A stretch of DNA of 64,000 nucleotides from Flammeovirgaceae bacterium SG7u.111 (GCA_034044135.1 CP139021.1:5409635-5473634); one strand, 5' to 3'. Positions 35,469-44,532 are shown, numbered from the stretch's first letter. Program-made: numbers and translations. Notes: generated by a model from the sequence alone, not told the origin.

Positions 35469-36428
35469 CTACCCCATCAATTCATCTAGCCAAGCAATGA
35501 TCTCCTCTCGTTTATCGTCCAGGCCTTTATAGACCAATGTCTCGGCTGACATGGAAAGCAGGGCAGATTTGAGGGCTTGCAGCGTTGGCTCATCCATTTT
35601 GGAGACATCGGCAAAATAGCTTCGGATGGTAAAAATAAAGGCGTTGTGTTCGGGGATTCCTACCAAGCATTGTCTTTCTGTTCGGGTAAAAAGCATGGGA
35701 AAATCAGGATCGAACTTTCTTCCATACCACAGTTCTTGGCTGTAGCCCGGCGCAGGATCTGGGTGGTGATTAAGCTTTATATCGGTGCTCACGCCCCAGC
35801 CAAAGCGGATGTAAGGTCCTTTTTTCACCACGCTGTCCAACATACCCATATAATGCCTCCTTATTTTTTCCATCCCAGGGATTACCTCGTGCACAAAATC
35901 AAAGTTTTGCCCAATCTTTTCTTCGGCACTCCAATGGTTGGGGGCACAGAGGTGCACAGCGGCAAGCCAATCATCGTCATCGGCAAGTTGCCAAACGGCT
36001 ATGTCTTCTTGCACTTGGCAGTTGAGCGCATCGAATAGGTCGATGTAAGGACTCTCTCCTATCAACTCACCTTCTTCGCTGTATTGGATCATTTCCCCCG
36101 TATGCAGGCATTGCAAAATAGCTCTGTCCCCATGTTCGGTATTGATGAAAAGTTCGGGATGTTCCTTGGAAAGTTGTTTTATGAGGTAAAAATTGACTGC
36201 CTTTTCGAGCTCAGGGTTATACCGTGCTTTTTGGTAATACTTATGGATATTTTCTGCTCGGCAAGCCTCCTTGTTCTTTCGGAAGTACTCAAACTCATTG
36301 TCGAGCTGAAAAACCAATTTATCGAGTTCTTCGGCTTTTTCAATTGGTTTTAGCCCAGGGGCTACAGTATATTTTCCTTTCAAAAAAGGGAGGTAATACA
36401 CTGGTGATTGGTTGATAGATATTTTCAT
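35469..36428 (-). CDS. heme-dependent oxidative N-demethylase family protein (DUF3445)
   Basis: A 319-residue protein of the HDOD/DUF3445 family, in which characterised members use heme to demethylate amines. Seen: FLKGKYTVAPGLKPI at the N-terminus, DIAVWQLADDDDWLAAVHLC, then PNHWSAEEKIGQNF, and RTERQCLVGIPEHNAFIFTIRSY. I chose the ATG at 36428; an in-frame ATG at 36467 lies inside a hairpin and would add 13 residues not seen in the family. The start codon is 4 bases from the hairpin, so translation has almost no free leader. Confidence 0.8.
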   Translation of the reverse strand: MKISINQSPVYYLPFLKGKYTVAPGLKPIEKAEELDKLVFQLDNEFEYFRKNKEACRAENIHKYYQKARYNPELEKAVNFYLIKQLSKEHPELFINTEHGDRAILQCLHTGEMIQYSEEGELIGESPYIDLFDALNCQVQEDIAVWQLADDDDWLAAVHLCAPNHWSAEEKIGQNFDFVHEVIPGMEKIRRHYMGMLDSVVKKGPYIRFGWGVSTDIKLNHHPDPAPGYSQELWYGRKFDPDFPMLFTRTERQCLVGIPEHNAFIFTIRSYFADVSKMDEPTLQALKSALLSMSAETLVYKGLDDKREEIIAWLDELMG

Positions 36429-36432
36429 AAAA

Positions 36433-36472
36433 TAGGGTTGCAAACGTACACAAAGGTACGTTTGCAACCCTA
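36433..36472 (-). terminator. 17-bp perfect hairpin, terminator of the FtsX permease gene
   Basis: TAGGGTTGCAAACGTAC (36433-36449) pairs exactly with 36456-36472 around a 6-base loop. On the minus strand TTTT follows, then the ATG of the DUF3445 gene. Confidence 0.85.
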
Positions 36473-36498
36473 AAAATTAGAAAATTTTAGTAGGAAAA

Positions 36499-38886
36499 CT
36501 ATTCGCTTCTCAAAGAATCTACCGGGTTGGCAAATATCAAGCGTAGGGTGTGGTAGCCCGCCGTGAGGAACGCAACCGCAAAAGTCAGGAAAATACCGAT
36601 GGCAAACGCATCCCATTTGATGTCGACCCGGTACACATAAAACTCTGTGAACAAAGCATCCATAATGAAATAGGCTGCCGGGGTGGAAACTACAAACCCA
36701 AGCAAGAGCAACCAGAGATATTCCATAGTGAATATTTTCATGATATTTGCCTTGCTCGCCCCCAACACTTTTCGCACGCCGACTTCCTTCTGCTTGCGGT
36801 TAGCCACAAACGAAACCAAGCCGAACAAACCGATAGCTCCTATCAGGATAGCCAAGCCGGCAAAAAGCTGGAACAACACAAAAATCTCTTGCTCCGTTTC
36901 ATACAATTCGGCTATATTATCGTCCAAGAAATCATACTCCAATACAAACTCTGGCAATACTTTTTCCCACTCATCTTCCAAATGGCTCAAGGCACTTTTA
37001 AACGATTCGCCCTCTAGCTTTATAGCTGCCATGTAATACGCATTACGTCTTGAGGCTAACATTACGGTCAGATCAACCTCATCATGAAGAGCTTGGGTAT
37101 GGAAATCTTCAATTACCCCTTTCACGTTGGCGGTCATTCCCCAAAGCCGCAATTCATTTCCCAAAATATCGTAAGGGTCTTCAAAGCCAAGCTTTTTTGC
37201 CAACGTTTCATTCACCAAAAATCTTTCCACCGAATCGGTAAAAACTAATCCCTCACCAGCCAAAAGCTTTATGCCATATGTGTCCAGAAAATCAGGATCA
37301 ACCAGTTTTACTTGCGCCTCGTTCTCGTAAAGAGAGTCTGCTGTTTTTAGATGAAAATTACTATTCCAAGTACTTCCCGAAATTGCCCCAGAGTTGGAAA
37401 AGGTAACATATTTGATATCTGGATGCTGCATAAGTCCATTTTTGAGCACCTGTAATTTTTCATCGTCTTGCGCAAATGTCCCAAACTCCACCACAGCTTC
37501 TTTTTCTATTCCCAAGTTGGCTTCTTGCAAGTAATTGAGCTGGCGCATGAGCAAAATCGTACATACGATCAGGATTTGGGAAATGGCAAATTGGGCAATT
37601 ACCAACCCTTTCCTCACATTGAGTTTTTTTCCAAACTTGTTATCTATATTGTTTTTGATTGCCCTCACAGGATCAAGTACAGAAAGCATAAAGGAAGGAT
37701 ACAATCCGGCAAAAAGAGTCACTCCTACCATGATACTTGCACAGAAGACCCAAACATTTGGGTTGGAAAAATCGGGGGAAATCCCTTCTCCTAAAACTGG
37801 TGCAAGCAAACGAGCGGCTTCTCCCGATAACAACAAAGCCAAGCCTAACGCCATAATGGTGATGAGAAATGTTTCAGTCATAAAATACAACATCACATGC
37901 CTTTTGCTACTACCCAATGTTTTCCTTATGCCCACTTCTCTCGCTCGGGTGAAAATTAGGCTAGCATTCAAGTTAATGAAGTTGATACATGCGGTGATGA
38001 TCAACATAATGCCGATGGCAATGAGCAATACCAACACTTGTATAGGTGTTTGGGCACCATATGCACCCCAGTCGGAACTAAAGTGGATATCTTGTAAATT
38101 TTGAACCTCGTACTTTAGAAACTGGGCTTGGTCGCCACGATATTTTTTGACAAAATCAACCAAGCGCTCGTTAATCTTTGCAGGTGTTTCTCCTTTAGGG
38201 ATGCGGAAATAAACTTCATGGCTCGAAGAAGTACTTCCCCATTCATCGTTATCTCTATCGTCCCAAACAGTGCTGTTCGATGCTACCAAATGAAAAGGTA
38301 TCACCGTATTGTAAGGAGGATCTTTCACAATTCCGCCCACAGTAAGGAGGTATTCATTGTCGAGGGTCAATTGCTTGCCCATGGCATCTGTAGTTCCAAA
38401 ATACTTGACAGCCAACTTCTCAGAAATAACCATCTTTCCGGGCTCGTTCAAGACCATTGGCGAACCCGATACCCATTGGTATTTGAACAAATCGAAAAAG
38501 CCTGGCTCGGCAAATGTCAGCATGGATTCCTGTTCCTGAAATTTTTTCCTTTCCCCATCCTCTTCTACTATCACCACACCTAAGAGCTGATCATCGACAA
38601 AAACTACAGGACCTAGCTCGGGAAAATCAGTCCGTAAGGCTTCGGGCAGCGGGCGAGGAACACCTCGGTTGGTCTCGGTAGTTCCGTACTCGGTATCAGT
38701 GCTTACTATCCTGTAAATTTCTTCGGGGTGCGAATGATAGGTATCAAACGAATACTCAAAGGAAATTTTGAGATAGATAATGAAGGCACTCAAAATCCCC
38801 AGAAACAACCCAATCAGATTAATGGATGTATGAAGGCGGTTTCTGGAAAAGTTACGGAAACTTGTGACAATGTAATTCTTAAGCAT
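36499..38886 (-). CDS. FtsX-type ABC transporter permease (MacB-like, double module)
   Basis: A 795-residue inner-membrane protein. An N-terminal helix (about 20-40) is followed by a periplasmic MacB-like core domain, three helices (FtsX domain, about 285-410), a fourth helix near 430, a second periplasmic domain, and a C-terminal FtsX domain (about 680-790) with the ANRKQKEVGVRKVLGAS coupling segment. This is the common Bacteroidota type that works with a separate ATPase, none of which lies nearby. It probably acts in mechanotransmission or lipoprotein/antimicrobial export. Confidence 0.9.
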   Translation of the reverse strand: MLKNYIVTSFRNFSRNRLHTSINLIGLFLGILSAFIIYLKISFEYSFDTYHSHPEEIYRIVSTDTEYGTTETNRGVPRPLPEALRTDFPELGPVVFVDDQLLGVVIVEEDGERKKFQEQESMLTFAEPGFFDLFKYQWVSGSPMVLNEPGKMVISEKLAVKYFGTTDAMGKQLTLDNEYLLTVGGIVKDPPYNTVIPFHLVASNSTVWDDRDNDEWGSTSSSHEVYFRIPKGETPAKINERLVDFVKKYRGDQAQFLKYEVQNLQDIHFSSDWGAYGAQTPIQVLVLLIAIGIMLIITACINFINLNASLIFTRAREVGIRKTLGSSKRHVMLYFMTETFLITIMALGLALLLSGEAARLLAPVLGEGISPDFSNPNVWVFCASIMVGVTLFAGLYPSFMLSVLDPVRAIKNNIDNKFGKKLNVRKGLVIAQFAISQILIVCTILLMRQLNYLQEANLGIEKEAVVEFGTFAQDDEKLQVLKNGLMQHPDIKYVTFSNSGAISGSTWNSNFHLKTADSLYENEAQVKLVDPDFLDTYGIKLLAGEGLVFTDSVERFLVNETLAKKLGFEDPYDILGNELRLWGMTANVKGVIEDFHTQALHDEVDLTVMLASRRNAYYMAAIKLEGESFKSALSHLEDEWEKVLPEFVLEYDFLDDNIAELYETEQEIFVLFQLFAGLAILIGAIGLFGLVSFVANRKQKEVGVRKVLGASKANIMKIFTMEYLWLLLLGFVVSTPAAYFIMDALFTEFYVYRVDIKWDAFAIGIFLTFAVAFLTAGYHTLRLIFANPVDSLRSE

Positions 38887-39058
38887 AAAGAGGTAGGCTT
38901 TGGGTTAATAATAAAAGCGTAATCCCAAGATTAATACCAGTTTTTATAATTTTGATTATCAATAACTTACAAATATTTTCTTTTCGCCACCCAACCTTAT
39001 TTTGCCCGCTCACGAACACTTTTGTGCGCTACAAGACAGAAAAGTCTTATCCTAAATT

Positions 39059-39826
39059 TCAAGAAAACTCCTGTACATAAGAAGCTGAAACTGGTAGAGG
39101 GTCTTCCACATTTTTTAAGTGGAGCAGCACTCTCTGGTTTTTCTTTTCCACATGGGAAATATTGGCTTTATTCACCAAATATGAGCGATGACAGCGGGCA
39201 AATTGGCTCACGATCAACTGCTTTTCTATGTTTGAAAGCTTTTCTCTCAACAAAACACTTTTGGGTTCGTTATTTTTCAGATAAAAAATCTTCACATAAT
39301 TATCCTCCGCCTTGGCATACAAAAAGTCTTCTGCTTCCATTTGGATGGACTGTTTTCCATTGGAAGAAGTGAATACTAGAGGAAGCTCTTGTTGAGTTTC
39401 TTTTTCCTTAAAAGCATTTTTTTCAAAAAAATAGGCTGCTGACAGGGGAATTATGATGATTCCGAAGTACTCGGCAAACATCCTGAAATAGGTTTCTGGT
39501 AAGAGATCAAACCAGTTCCAAAAATAATTGTACAGTAAAAAAGTAGCGGTTGCCCCGCACCATATTTCCCAGCTTCTCCACAGAAGAAGTTTAAGTTTTA
39601 AAAAACGGTGGTATATATATTCATTTCCTGCAAAAAGGAGCGAAGTAGTTAGCCCAAAAGCCAAAGCCCTCAACCCTAGAGAATGCCCCGAAGCGGAAAT
39701 GCCAGTGGGAATATTATATGCTTGATACACAAAGAGAGAAAAACCTAAAAATAGACCTGAAAGCACTGATAGAAACAGGCTACTTATGACTACTCTATTT
39801 TCTTCTCTTATCTGCATTTGGCGCAA
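39059..39826 (-). CDS. LytTR-family transcription regulator with membrane domain
   Basis: A 255-residue protein with about four transmembrane helices (residues 10-135) and a C-terminal LytTR DNA-binding domain (about 150-255: EAEDFLYAKAEDNYVKIFY, SQFARCHRSYLVN). It has no receiver domain, so it is a one-component membrane regulator. A possible -7 box (TATTTTTG on the minus strand, 39921-39914) lies upstream. The permease gene upstream at 38886 runs in the same direction. Confidence 0.85.
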   Translation of the reverse strand: MRQMQIREENRVVISSLFLSVLSGLFLGFSLFVYQAYNIPTGISASGHSLGLRALAFGLTTSLLFAGNEYIYHRFLKLKLLLWRSWEIWCGATATFLLYNYFWNWFDLLPETYFRMFAEYFGIIIIPLSAAYFFEKNAFKEKETQQELPLVFTSSNGKQSIQMEAEDFLYAKAEDNYVKIFYLKNNEPKSVLLREKLSNIEKQLIVSQFARCHRSYLVNKANISHVEKKNQRVLLHLKNVEDPLPVSASYVQEFS

Positions 39827-40008
39827 AACTGTTAGTTCGGTACTCTCTTTCTTGAAAAATAATACTATTCTATTGGCACTTAGGTCTTCTCAGAAGCCTA
39901 AAATGGTAGTTTTCAAAAATAATTAAAAAATTTTGATGACTCGAGGAACAATCATTTACATTATATGTTTATACATCTATATCATTAACAACTAAATTAC
40001 ATAATACA

Positions 40009-40368
40009 ATGGCATCAATAAAAGAGAATGTAGAGCAGCTCAACAAAATGATTTTAGGAGGAGATATCCTAGGCGCTTTTGAGAAATTTTATGCTGAAGA
40101 TGTGGTAATGCAAGATAACGATACTCCTTTGAGAGTAGGTAAGAAAGTTTGCAGGGAATATGAAGAGGCATTTGTAAACAACTTAACCGAGTTCCGCAGC
40201 GGTGAAGTAAAAAATACGCTAATAAGTGAAGAAGCTGGTGTTGCCACTGTTGAGTGGGCATTCGATTATAGCCATAAAGAGTGGGGTGACATGAACTATA
40301 CTCAAGTAGCAGTGCAGACTTGGAAAGACGGGCAAATTGTAAACGAGAAGTTTATTTACAAAAGCTAA
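40009..40368 (+). CDS. SnoaL-like NTF2-fold protein
   Basis: A 119-residue cytoplasmic protein with the NTF2 cone pattern: an N-terminal helix pair (LNKMILGGDILGAFEKFYAED), then strands ending VAVQTWKDGQIVNEKFIY. Members range from ketosteroid isomerase-like enzymes to ligand-binding proteins. No catalytic residue can be assigned. It is a single-gene unit; a hairpin follows it at about 40435-40470. Confidence 0.8.
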   Translation: MASIKENVEQLNKMILGGDILGAFEKFYAEDVVMQDNDTPLRVGKKVCREYEEAFVNNLTEFRSGEVKNTLISEEAGVATVEWAFDYSHKEWGDMNYTQVAVQTWKDGQIVNEKFIYKS

Positions 40369-40434
40369 ATAAAGCTTGGATAGTAGTATAACATGCGCTA
40401 AGCCATTAACTGTAAAGACTTATTAACAACCTTA

Positions 40435-40470
40435 TAGAAACCGTTTCTGGATAATCCGGAAGCGGTTTCT
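40435..40470 (+). terminator. hairpin after the SnoaL-like gene
   Basis: AGAAACCG pairs with CGGTTTCT, with the inner TTC/GAA and GGAT/ATCC continuing the stem. The T tract after it is weak, so it may be a terminator with low efficiency. Confidence 0.5.
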
Positions 40471-40546
40471 GTGTGTTCAGACCGATACTACTAGTTTATA
40501 TTTTCTGATTTCCCAAATATACAATGTTAATTAATCGCTGATAATG

Positions 40547-40560
40547 AGTACTTAAGTACT
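40547..40560. promoter_or_regulatory. AGTACTTAAGTACT palindrome upstream of a promoter
   Basis: A perfect 14-bp palindrome 12 bases before the -33 element of the promoter below. AGTACT also occurs three times near 58269-58318, upstream of the sigma-54 regulator gene. Confidence 0.4.
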
Positions 40561-40572
40561 TTCAAAAAATAG

Positions 40573-40680
40573 TTGGCAATTGAAAATATCCCTTATTTTT
40601 GTACTTCTAAAAAAAGAATTAAACACATCACGCTTCACTCGTATTCATCAAAATCCCTGAAATTAGGGGTATTTTTTTTG
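40573..40680 (+). ncRNA. candidate small RNA or leader transcript
   Basis: TTG (40573-40575), 18 bases, and TATTTTTG (40594-40601) form a good Bacteroidota promoter. About 55 bases later an intrinsic terminator ends the unit: a CCCTGAAATTAGGGG hairpin (40655-40669) followed by eight Ts (40672-40679). The product would be about 70 nt with no ORF. It ends 140 bases before the kinase gene, so it is a separate small RNA or an attenuated leader. Confidence 0.5.
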
Positions 40681-40738
40681 ACAATATTTATGCAACTTGG
40701 CGGTTCAGCCTAAAAGGGCACTTACGATCAAAACAATC

Positions 40739-40746
40739 TAGATTTG
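40739..40746 (+). promoter_or_regulatory. -7 box of the TPR histidine kinase gene
   Basis: TAGATTTG matches TAnnTTTG, about 75 bases before the ATG at 40821. A clear -33 TTG is missing. Confidence 0.4.
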
Positions 40747-40820
40747 CGAGCATAACAAGTACGTAGCCAAACAACTTACTACCATTCAAATACACATTAA
40801 TTTCGAGCAGCTACTAACGC

Positions 40821-42692
40821 ATGAAAAACTCACCACTTTCTTTACTTATAAAACTAGGTAAATATTCTAGTAGCATTTTTTTGCTATTTAGTTTCTTATG
40901 TGTACAAGCTCAGAATGAACTTTCTGAACAAGCAGATAGCTGTTTTGCTAATGCGGACTATGCCCAAGCCCTTGAAAAATATACAGAATGGCTTCGCAAT
41001 AACGATGTCATGTATGACAGCACTTACCTAGAAAACCTTCGCAAGCTGGCCCGTACTGAAGAACTTTTATTTCAATATGAAAATGCTTTGAGACATTTTG
41101 CCAAAGTGGAAGACTTGGCAAAAGTTCTTGAAAACAAATCGCTCTCTTATAAAGCTAGCACTAATATTGCAGACTTATTCAGAAGATTAGGACAATATGA
41201 TAAGGCAAAAAAGCAGCTTCACGACCTCTATTTCACCCCAAAGGATTCTGTAATTTATTCAAGAGACCTGAGTAGAAAGTACCATCGCCTTGCGGCCATA
41301 TCCCAAGAACTTGGTCAAATAGATTCTGCAATGATTTACTCTTACAAATCTCTTGAAATAAGTAAAAAACAAAACATATCTGGCTACATACCAATATCCT
41401 ACAATGAGCTAGGTTATTCTTTTGAGCATCTTCAAAAACACGATAGTGCGCTATATTACTACCAAGCAGCAATCCAACTATGGGAAGATGCTGGCAAAAT
41501 ACGCTATTATACCAATGGCTACTTCAACCTTTCAAGATTATATAATAAGCTTGGTCAACCAAATAAAAGCATTGCTATACTTACTAATACATTACAACAA
41601 CTTTCGACCAAGGACTGGCCAAATGTGAAAAATGGAATTTACTCTAATCTGGTAGAAAGCTTTAAACAAAAAGGCGACAAAGAAAAAGAAGATCATTTTA
41701 AAATAAAAGCACTGGAGGAAAAGGTAAAAAACATGTCATATGAGAGTGATCAACAATTCATACGCATGCAAACAGAATATGATGTAGCAAAAAAAGAACA
41801 AGCACATTTCATGGCATTGCTCGATCTGCAATACCAAAAAAAGAGAACCAATTACCTAATTATAGGAACGATAATGCTTGCGTTGCTCATTGCGCTCACT
41901 ATTTTGTACCTCATCCATACCAAGCAAAAAAACAAGCAGCTCGATAACCAAAATCTAAAATTAGAGCACTTGGTCAATACAAACAATACGCTTTTTTCCA
42001 TCATTAGCCATGACCTCCGCAGCCCTCTCAATTCCCTAACTGGGCTTATGGAACTCTTGATGAACCACATGGGAAGTATGACCCCAGAGGAACTAAAACT
42101 GTTTGTGGAAAAAATCAACCGACAGACTAAAAATGTGAACCTATTGCTCGACAATCTTCTTTCTTGGGCTCTGACTACAAATAACCAGCTCACCGTTCAT
42201 AAGCAGAAGGTAGATATAAGTAAATTGGCAAAGCGAAATGTGGAGTTATTTTCCGAAGCCTCGGCAAATAAATACATCACCGTTGAAGCATATACGCTGA
42301 ATGAATGCTTCATTTTTGCTGATGAAAAAAGTGTAGATACCGTGATCAGAAATGTGCTGAACAATGCTATCAAATTCACCCCAACAGGCGGAAAAGTAGA
42401 GATCTTTTCTCATTCAAACCTACATGAAATCACGTTGACTATTAGGGACAACGGACTTGGAATAGATAAGGAAAGAGTAAGTAAGCTTTTCAGTAAGCAG
42501 ATTAATAAAAGTATGAAAGGCACTTCTGGTGAAAAAGGCAGTGGTTTGGGGCTGATGCTTTGTAAAGAGTTGTTAGAAAAAAATGGTGGACAGATTGAAG
42601 TAGAAAGTGAAGTAGGCAAGGGTACTTCATTTCATATAACCCTCCCTCTTTATAAGGAAAAAGAGACAAAACGCGTTTCTGAAGCTATTTAA
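40821..42692 (+). CDS. TPR-containing membrane sensor histidine kinase
   Basis: A 623-residue kinase. A signal peptide (about 1-30) is followed by a periplasmic TPR array (about 40-290, with repeated A-x-x-x-Y-x-A-x patterns such as YAQALEKYTEW and HDSALYYYQAAIQLW). A coiled coil, a single transmembrane helix (about 345-368) and the kinase core follow: HisKA FSIISHDLRSPLNSL (phosphate-accepting His near residue 397) and HATPase with NVLNNAIKFTP, DNGLGID and GSGLGL. No response regulator adjoins it; a partner would have to be elsewhere, such as the one at 56.6-58.1 kb. Confidence 0.9.
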   Translation: MKNSPLSLLIKLGKYSSSIFLLFSFLCVQAQNELSEQADSCFANADYAQALEKYTEWLRNNDVMYDSTYLENLRKLARTEELLFQYENALRHFAKVEDLAKVLENKSLSYKASTNIADLFRRLGQYDKAKKQLHDLYFTPKDSVIYSRDLSRKYHRLAAISQELGQIDSAMIYSYKSLEISKKQNISGYIPISYNELGYSFEHLQKHDSALYYYQAAIQLWEDAGKIRYYTNGYFNLSRLYNKLGQPNKSIAILTNTLQQLSTKDWPNVKNGIYSNLVESFKQKGDKEKEDHFKIKALEEKVKNMSYESDQQFIRMQTEYDVAKKEQAHFMALLDLQYQKKRTNYLIIGTIMLALLIALTILYLIHTKQKNKQLDNQNLKLEHLVNTNNTLFSIISHDLRSPLNSLTGLMELLMNHMGSMTPEELKLFVEKINRQTKNVNLLLDNLLSWALTTNNQLTVHKQKVDISKLAKRNVELFSEASANKYITVEAYTLNECFIFADEKSVDTVIRNVLNNAIKFTPTGGKVEIFSHSNLHEITLTIRDNGLGIDKERVSKLFSKQINKSMKGTSGEKGSGLGLMLCKELLEKNGGQIEVESEVGKGTSFHITLPLYKEKETKRVSEAI

Positions 42693-42995
42693 GATTTCCA
42701 ACTCATTTGTTTTGCTCAATTGCAAAATGAAGCAAAACAAATGATTGACCTGACAGGTAGAGCTCCCTCCTATTTTTTCCTTGGTAAACGATGAAAGCCT
42801 CAAGAACATCAAAAATGAGTTGGCAAAAGCAATCCCAAGCACATGGGCATCTGAGCTGAAGGGAAGGCAGAATTAGGTTGAAGAGAAAATTGAATTGATC
42901 TTATTTTTTCACTTTGTCCTAGCTGACTAAAATGTTTAATGCTTAAAGTGATGCTATCCCAAAGAAAAGTTTAGATTTGTTTAAAAAGGCTTTTT
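42693..42995. other. intergenic region with terminator hairpin and possible gene remnant
   Basis: CATTTGTTTTGC (42713-42724) and its complement GCAAAACAAATG (about 42735-42746) form an inverted repeat past the kinase gene. Around 42755-42876 one frame reads ELPPIFSLVNDESLKNIKNE with LAKAIPSTWASELKGRQN and a stop; it lacks a start and may be the 3' end of a lost gene. Confidence 0.4.
42972..42979 (+). promoter_or_regulatory. possible -7 box of the zeta-like kinase gene
   Basis: TAGATTTG, 17 bases before the GTG start, would give a leader of only about 10 nt. No -33 TTG at standard spacing. Confidence 0.35.
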
Positions 42996-43577
42996 GTGAA
43001 AAAACTTTACATCATATCGGGCTGTAATGGTGCAGGAAAAACTACTGCTTCTTACACAATTCTTCCAGAAGTATTAGACTGTGAAGAATTTGTAAATGCA
43101 GATGAAATTGCAAGAGGGCTTTCTCCTTTTAACCCTGAAAAATCTGCTGTACACGCAGGAAGGTTAATGTTGACCAAAATCCAACATTTAATAGAAACGG
43201 GTCAAGACTTCGCCTTTGAAACTACCCTTGCAACTAAAAGCTATAAGAACCTTGTCAACAAGGCAAAAGAAAATGGTTATAAGGTAATTCTTTTATTTTT
43301 CTGGTTAAGAACGCCAGAGCTTGCCGTAAAAAGAGTGGAAATTCGTGTAAAAGAAGGTGGACACCATATTCCTGGAAATGTGATTAGAAGAAGATATGAA
43401 AACGGGTTAAAAAATTTCTTCAATATCTACGAACCAAAAGTTGACGAATGGATGTTGATTGATAATTCGGGCGAACCTTATGAGATAATTGCCAAAAAAG
43501 GGCTTAAAACTAGCAAGGTATCAAATACAGAAAAGTGGAATTACCTCTTAAAAAAATATAAAATTGATGGAAAATAG
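42996..43577 (+). CDS. zeta toxin-like P-loop kinase
   Basis: A 193-residue cytoplasmic P-loop protein. GCNGAGKTTASY is Walker A (residues 9-20), followed by FVNADEIARGLSP, DFAFETTLATKSY (the zeta lid/substrate segment), FFWLRTPELAVKRV and HHIPGNVIRRRYENGLKNFF. Zeta toxins phosphorylate UDP-N-acetylglucosamine and block wall synthesis; the chromosomal homologues also have other substrates. The start is GTG. The 55-codon reading frame 43567-43734 overlaps its end by 11 bases. The order is toxin first, unlike epsilon-zeta systems. Confidence 0.8.
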   Translation: MKKLYIISGCNGAGKTTASYTILPEVLDCEEFVNADEIARGLSPFNPEKSAVHAGRLMLTKIQHLIETGQDFAFETTLATKSYKNLVNKAKENGYKVILLFFWLRTPELAVKRVEIRVKEGGHHIPGNVIRRRYENGLKNFFNIYEPKVDEWMLIDNSGEPYEIIAKKGLKTSKVSNTEKWNYLLKKYKIDGK

Positions 43578-43734
43578 CGATAAGATAATTGAAGGATTAG
43601 AAAAAGCATACCTGAAACTCATAGAGTTCAAGAAATATAAAAAAAGCCCCATAGTAATTTCTAGGGGAGAAAAAATAGTTGAAGTATCTGCCGAGAGTAT
43701 CTCCAAAAATAATATTGGGCAGTATAAAAAGTAG
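43567..43734 (+). CDS. small protein overlapping the zeta-like gene, candidate antitoxin or cofactor
   Basis: A 55-residue open frame starting ATG at 43567, inside the end of the zeta-like gene (11-base overlap), and ending TAG at 43732-43734. Sequence features: an N-terminal amphipathic helix (ENSDKIIEGLEKAYLKLIEF), a Lys-rich turn, and GEKIVEVSAESI. The coupling and the small size are what is expected of a TA partner. I do not recognise the family, so the function is inferred from position only. Confidence 0.6.
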   Translation: MENSDKIIEGLEKAYLKLIEFKKYKKSPIVISRGEKIVEVSAESISKNNIGQYKK

Positions 43735-43791
43735 AAAAGAGGTTAGACCAGTGAGAAAAGAAGATGGTGGGGAAAGGTCGCTAGGCTTTTC

Positions 43792-44124
43792 CTACAAGAT
43801 ATTGGGCAGGTCTGGCTTGCCCCAATCTTCTCGAGTGTAAAAATCACCCGTTTTGGTTTCCCCAATGTTGCCAATCTTATCCATCTCGGTGACCAGACCC
43901 ATCCAGTTGGCAATGCACTGCCCCAGCCAAAAGCCGTAGAGTTTATCTTAATATTCAGCCCTCGAAATCACCAAATCGGTTTTCGCAGAAGAATAAGTTT
44001 TGTATTCCAAATCAGGATTGGCAGCGGCTTTTTTAACTTCTACTGTTGCAGTTTCTTCCTTTTCTTTTTTCTCACAAGAAATTAAAAAGAAGGGTACGAT
44101 AAGGGTGATGAGTAGTTTTTTCAT
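43792..44124 (-). pseudogene. ADP-ribosylglycohydrolase family protein, broken
   Basis: Read from ATG at 44124 (lipobox-like signal, LISC) the first 58 residues reach SRAEY, then a TAA, then the same frame continues DKLYGFWLGQCIANWMGLV, TEMDKIGNIGETKTGDFYTR, EDWGKPDLPNIL and a stop at 43792. The second part is the N-terminal conserved region of secreted ADP-ribosylglycohydrolases. The TAA stands where CAA (Gln) would fit, so one point mutation explains it. The remaining several hundred residues of the enzyme are gone. Confidence 0.8.
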
Positions 44125-44197
44125 TTTCGTGTTTTGTTTGGGCACATTAAAATTGTAAGTTATTTTAGCCCCCATAAAATATAAATTTTCTCGAAAA

Positions 44198-44479
44198 ATG
44201 AATCTCAAAACAATTAGGGCTCTTATAGTAAGTGTGGTGATTTTAATGATTACGATACTTGTAGCTTCCCTTGCCGAATTTCTGGAATTAAGAAAAGAGG
44301 ATGCTATCTTTTTTGCTTTTGCTATGATTATTTCTACTGGGGCCAATGTAGCCGGTCTTGTTTTTAGCTTCGCTGAAATGAAGAAAAATAAAAAATGGGC
44401 TATAACAGGCTTAATAAGTAATCTAAGTCTTATTATCTTATTTTTTATTACTGCTTTTTACGCTCAGTTTACAAGATAA
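44198..44479 (+). CDS. small membrane protein, three helices
   Basis: A 93-residue protein with hydrophobic stretches at about 7-27, 38-58 and 70-90, separated by short charged turns (LELRKEDA, EMKKNKKWA). No motif is recognised. It is divergent from the glycohydrolase wreck and converges on the beta-mannosidase gene, with the hairpin 44533-44559 between them. Confidence 0.6.
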   Translation: MNLKTIRALIVSVVILMITILVASLAEFLELRKEDAIFFAFAMIISTGANVAGLVFSFAEMKKNKKWAITGLISNLSLIILFFITAFYAQFTR

Positions 44480-44532
44480 AAGGAATAAAAAGCAAGATTC
44501 CTTTACCAGCGTATAATGACCGAATAATTTGA

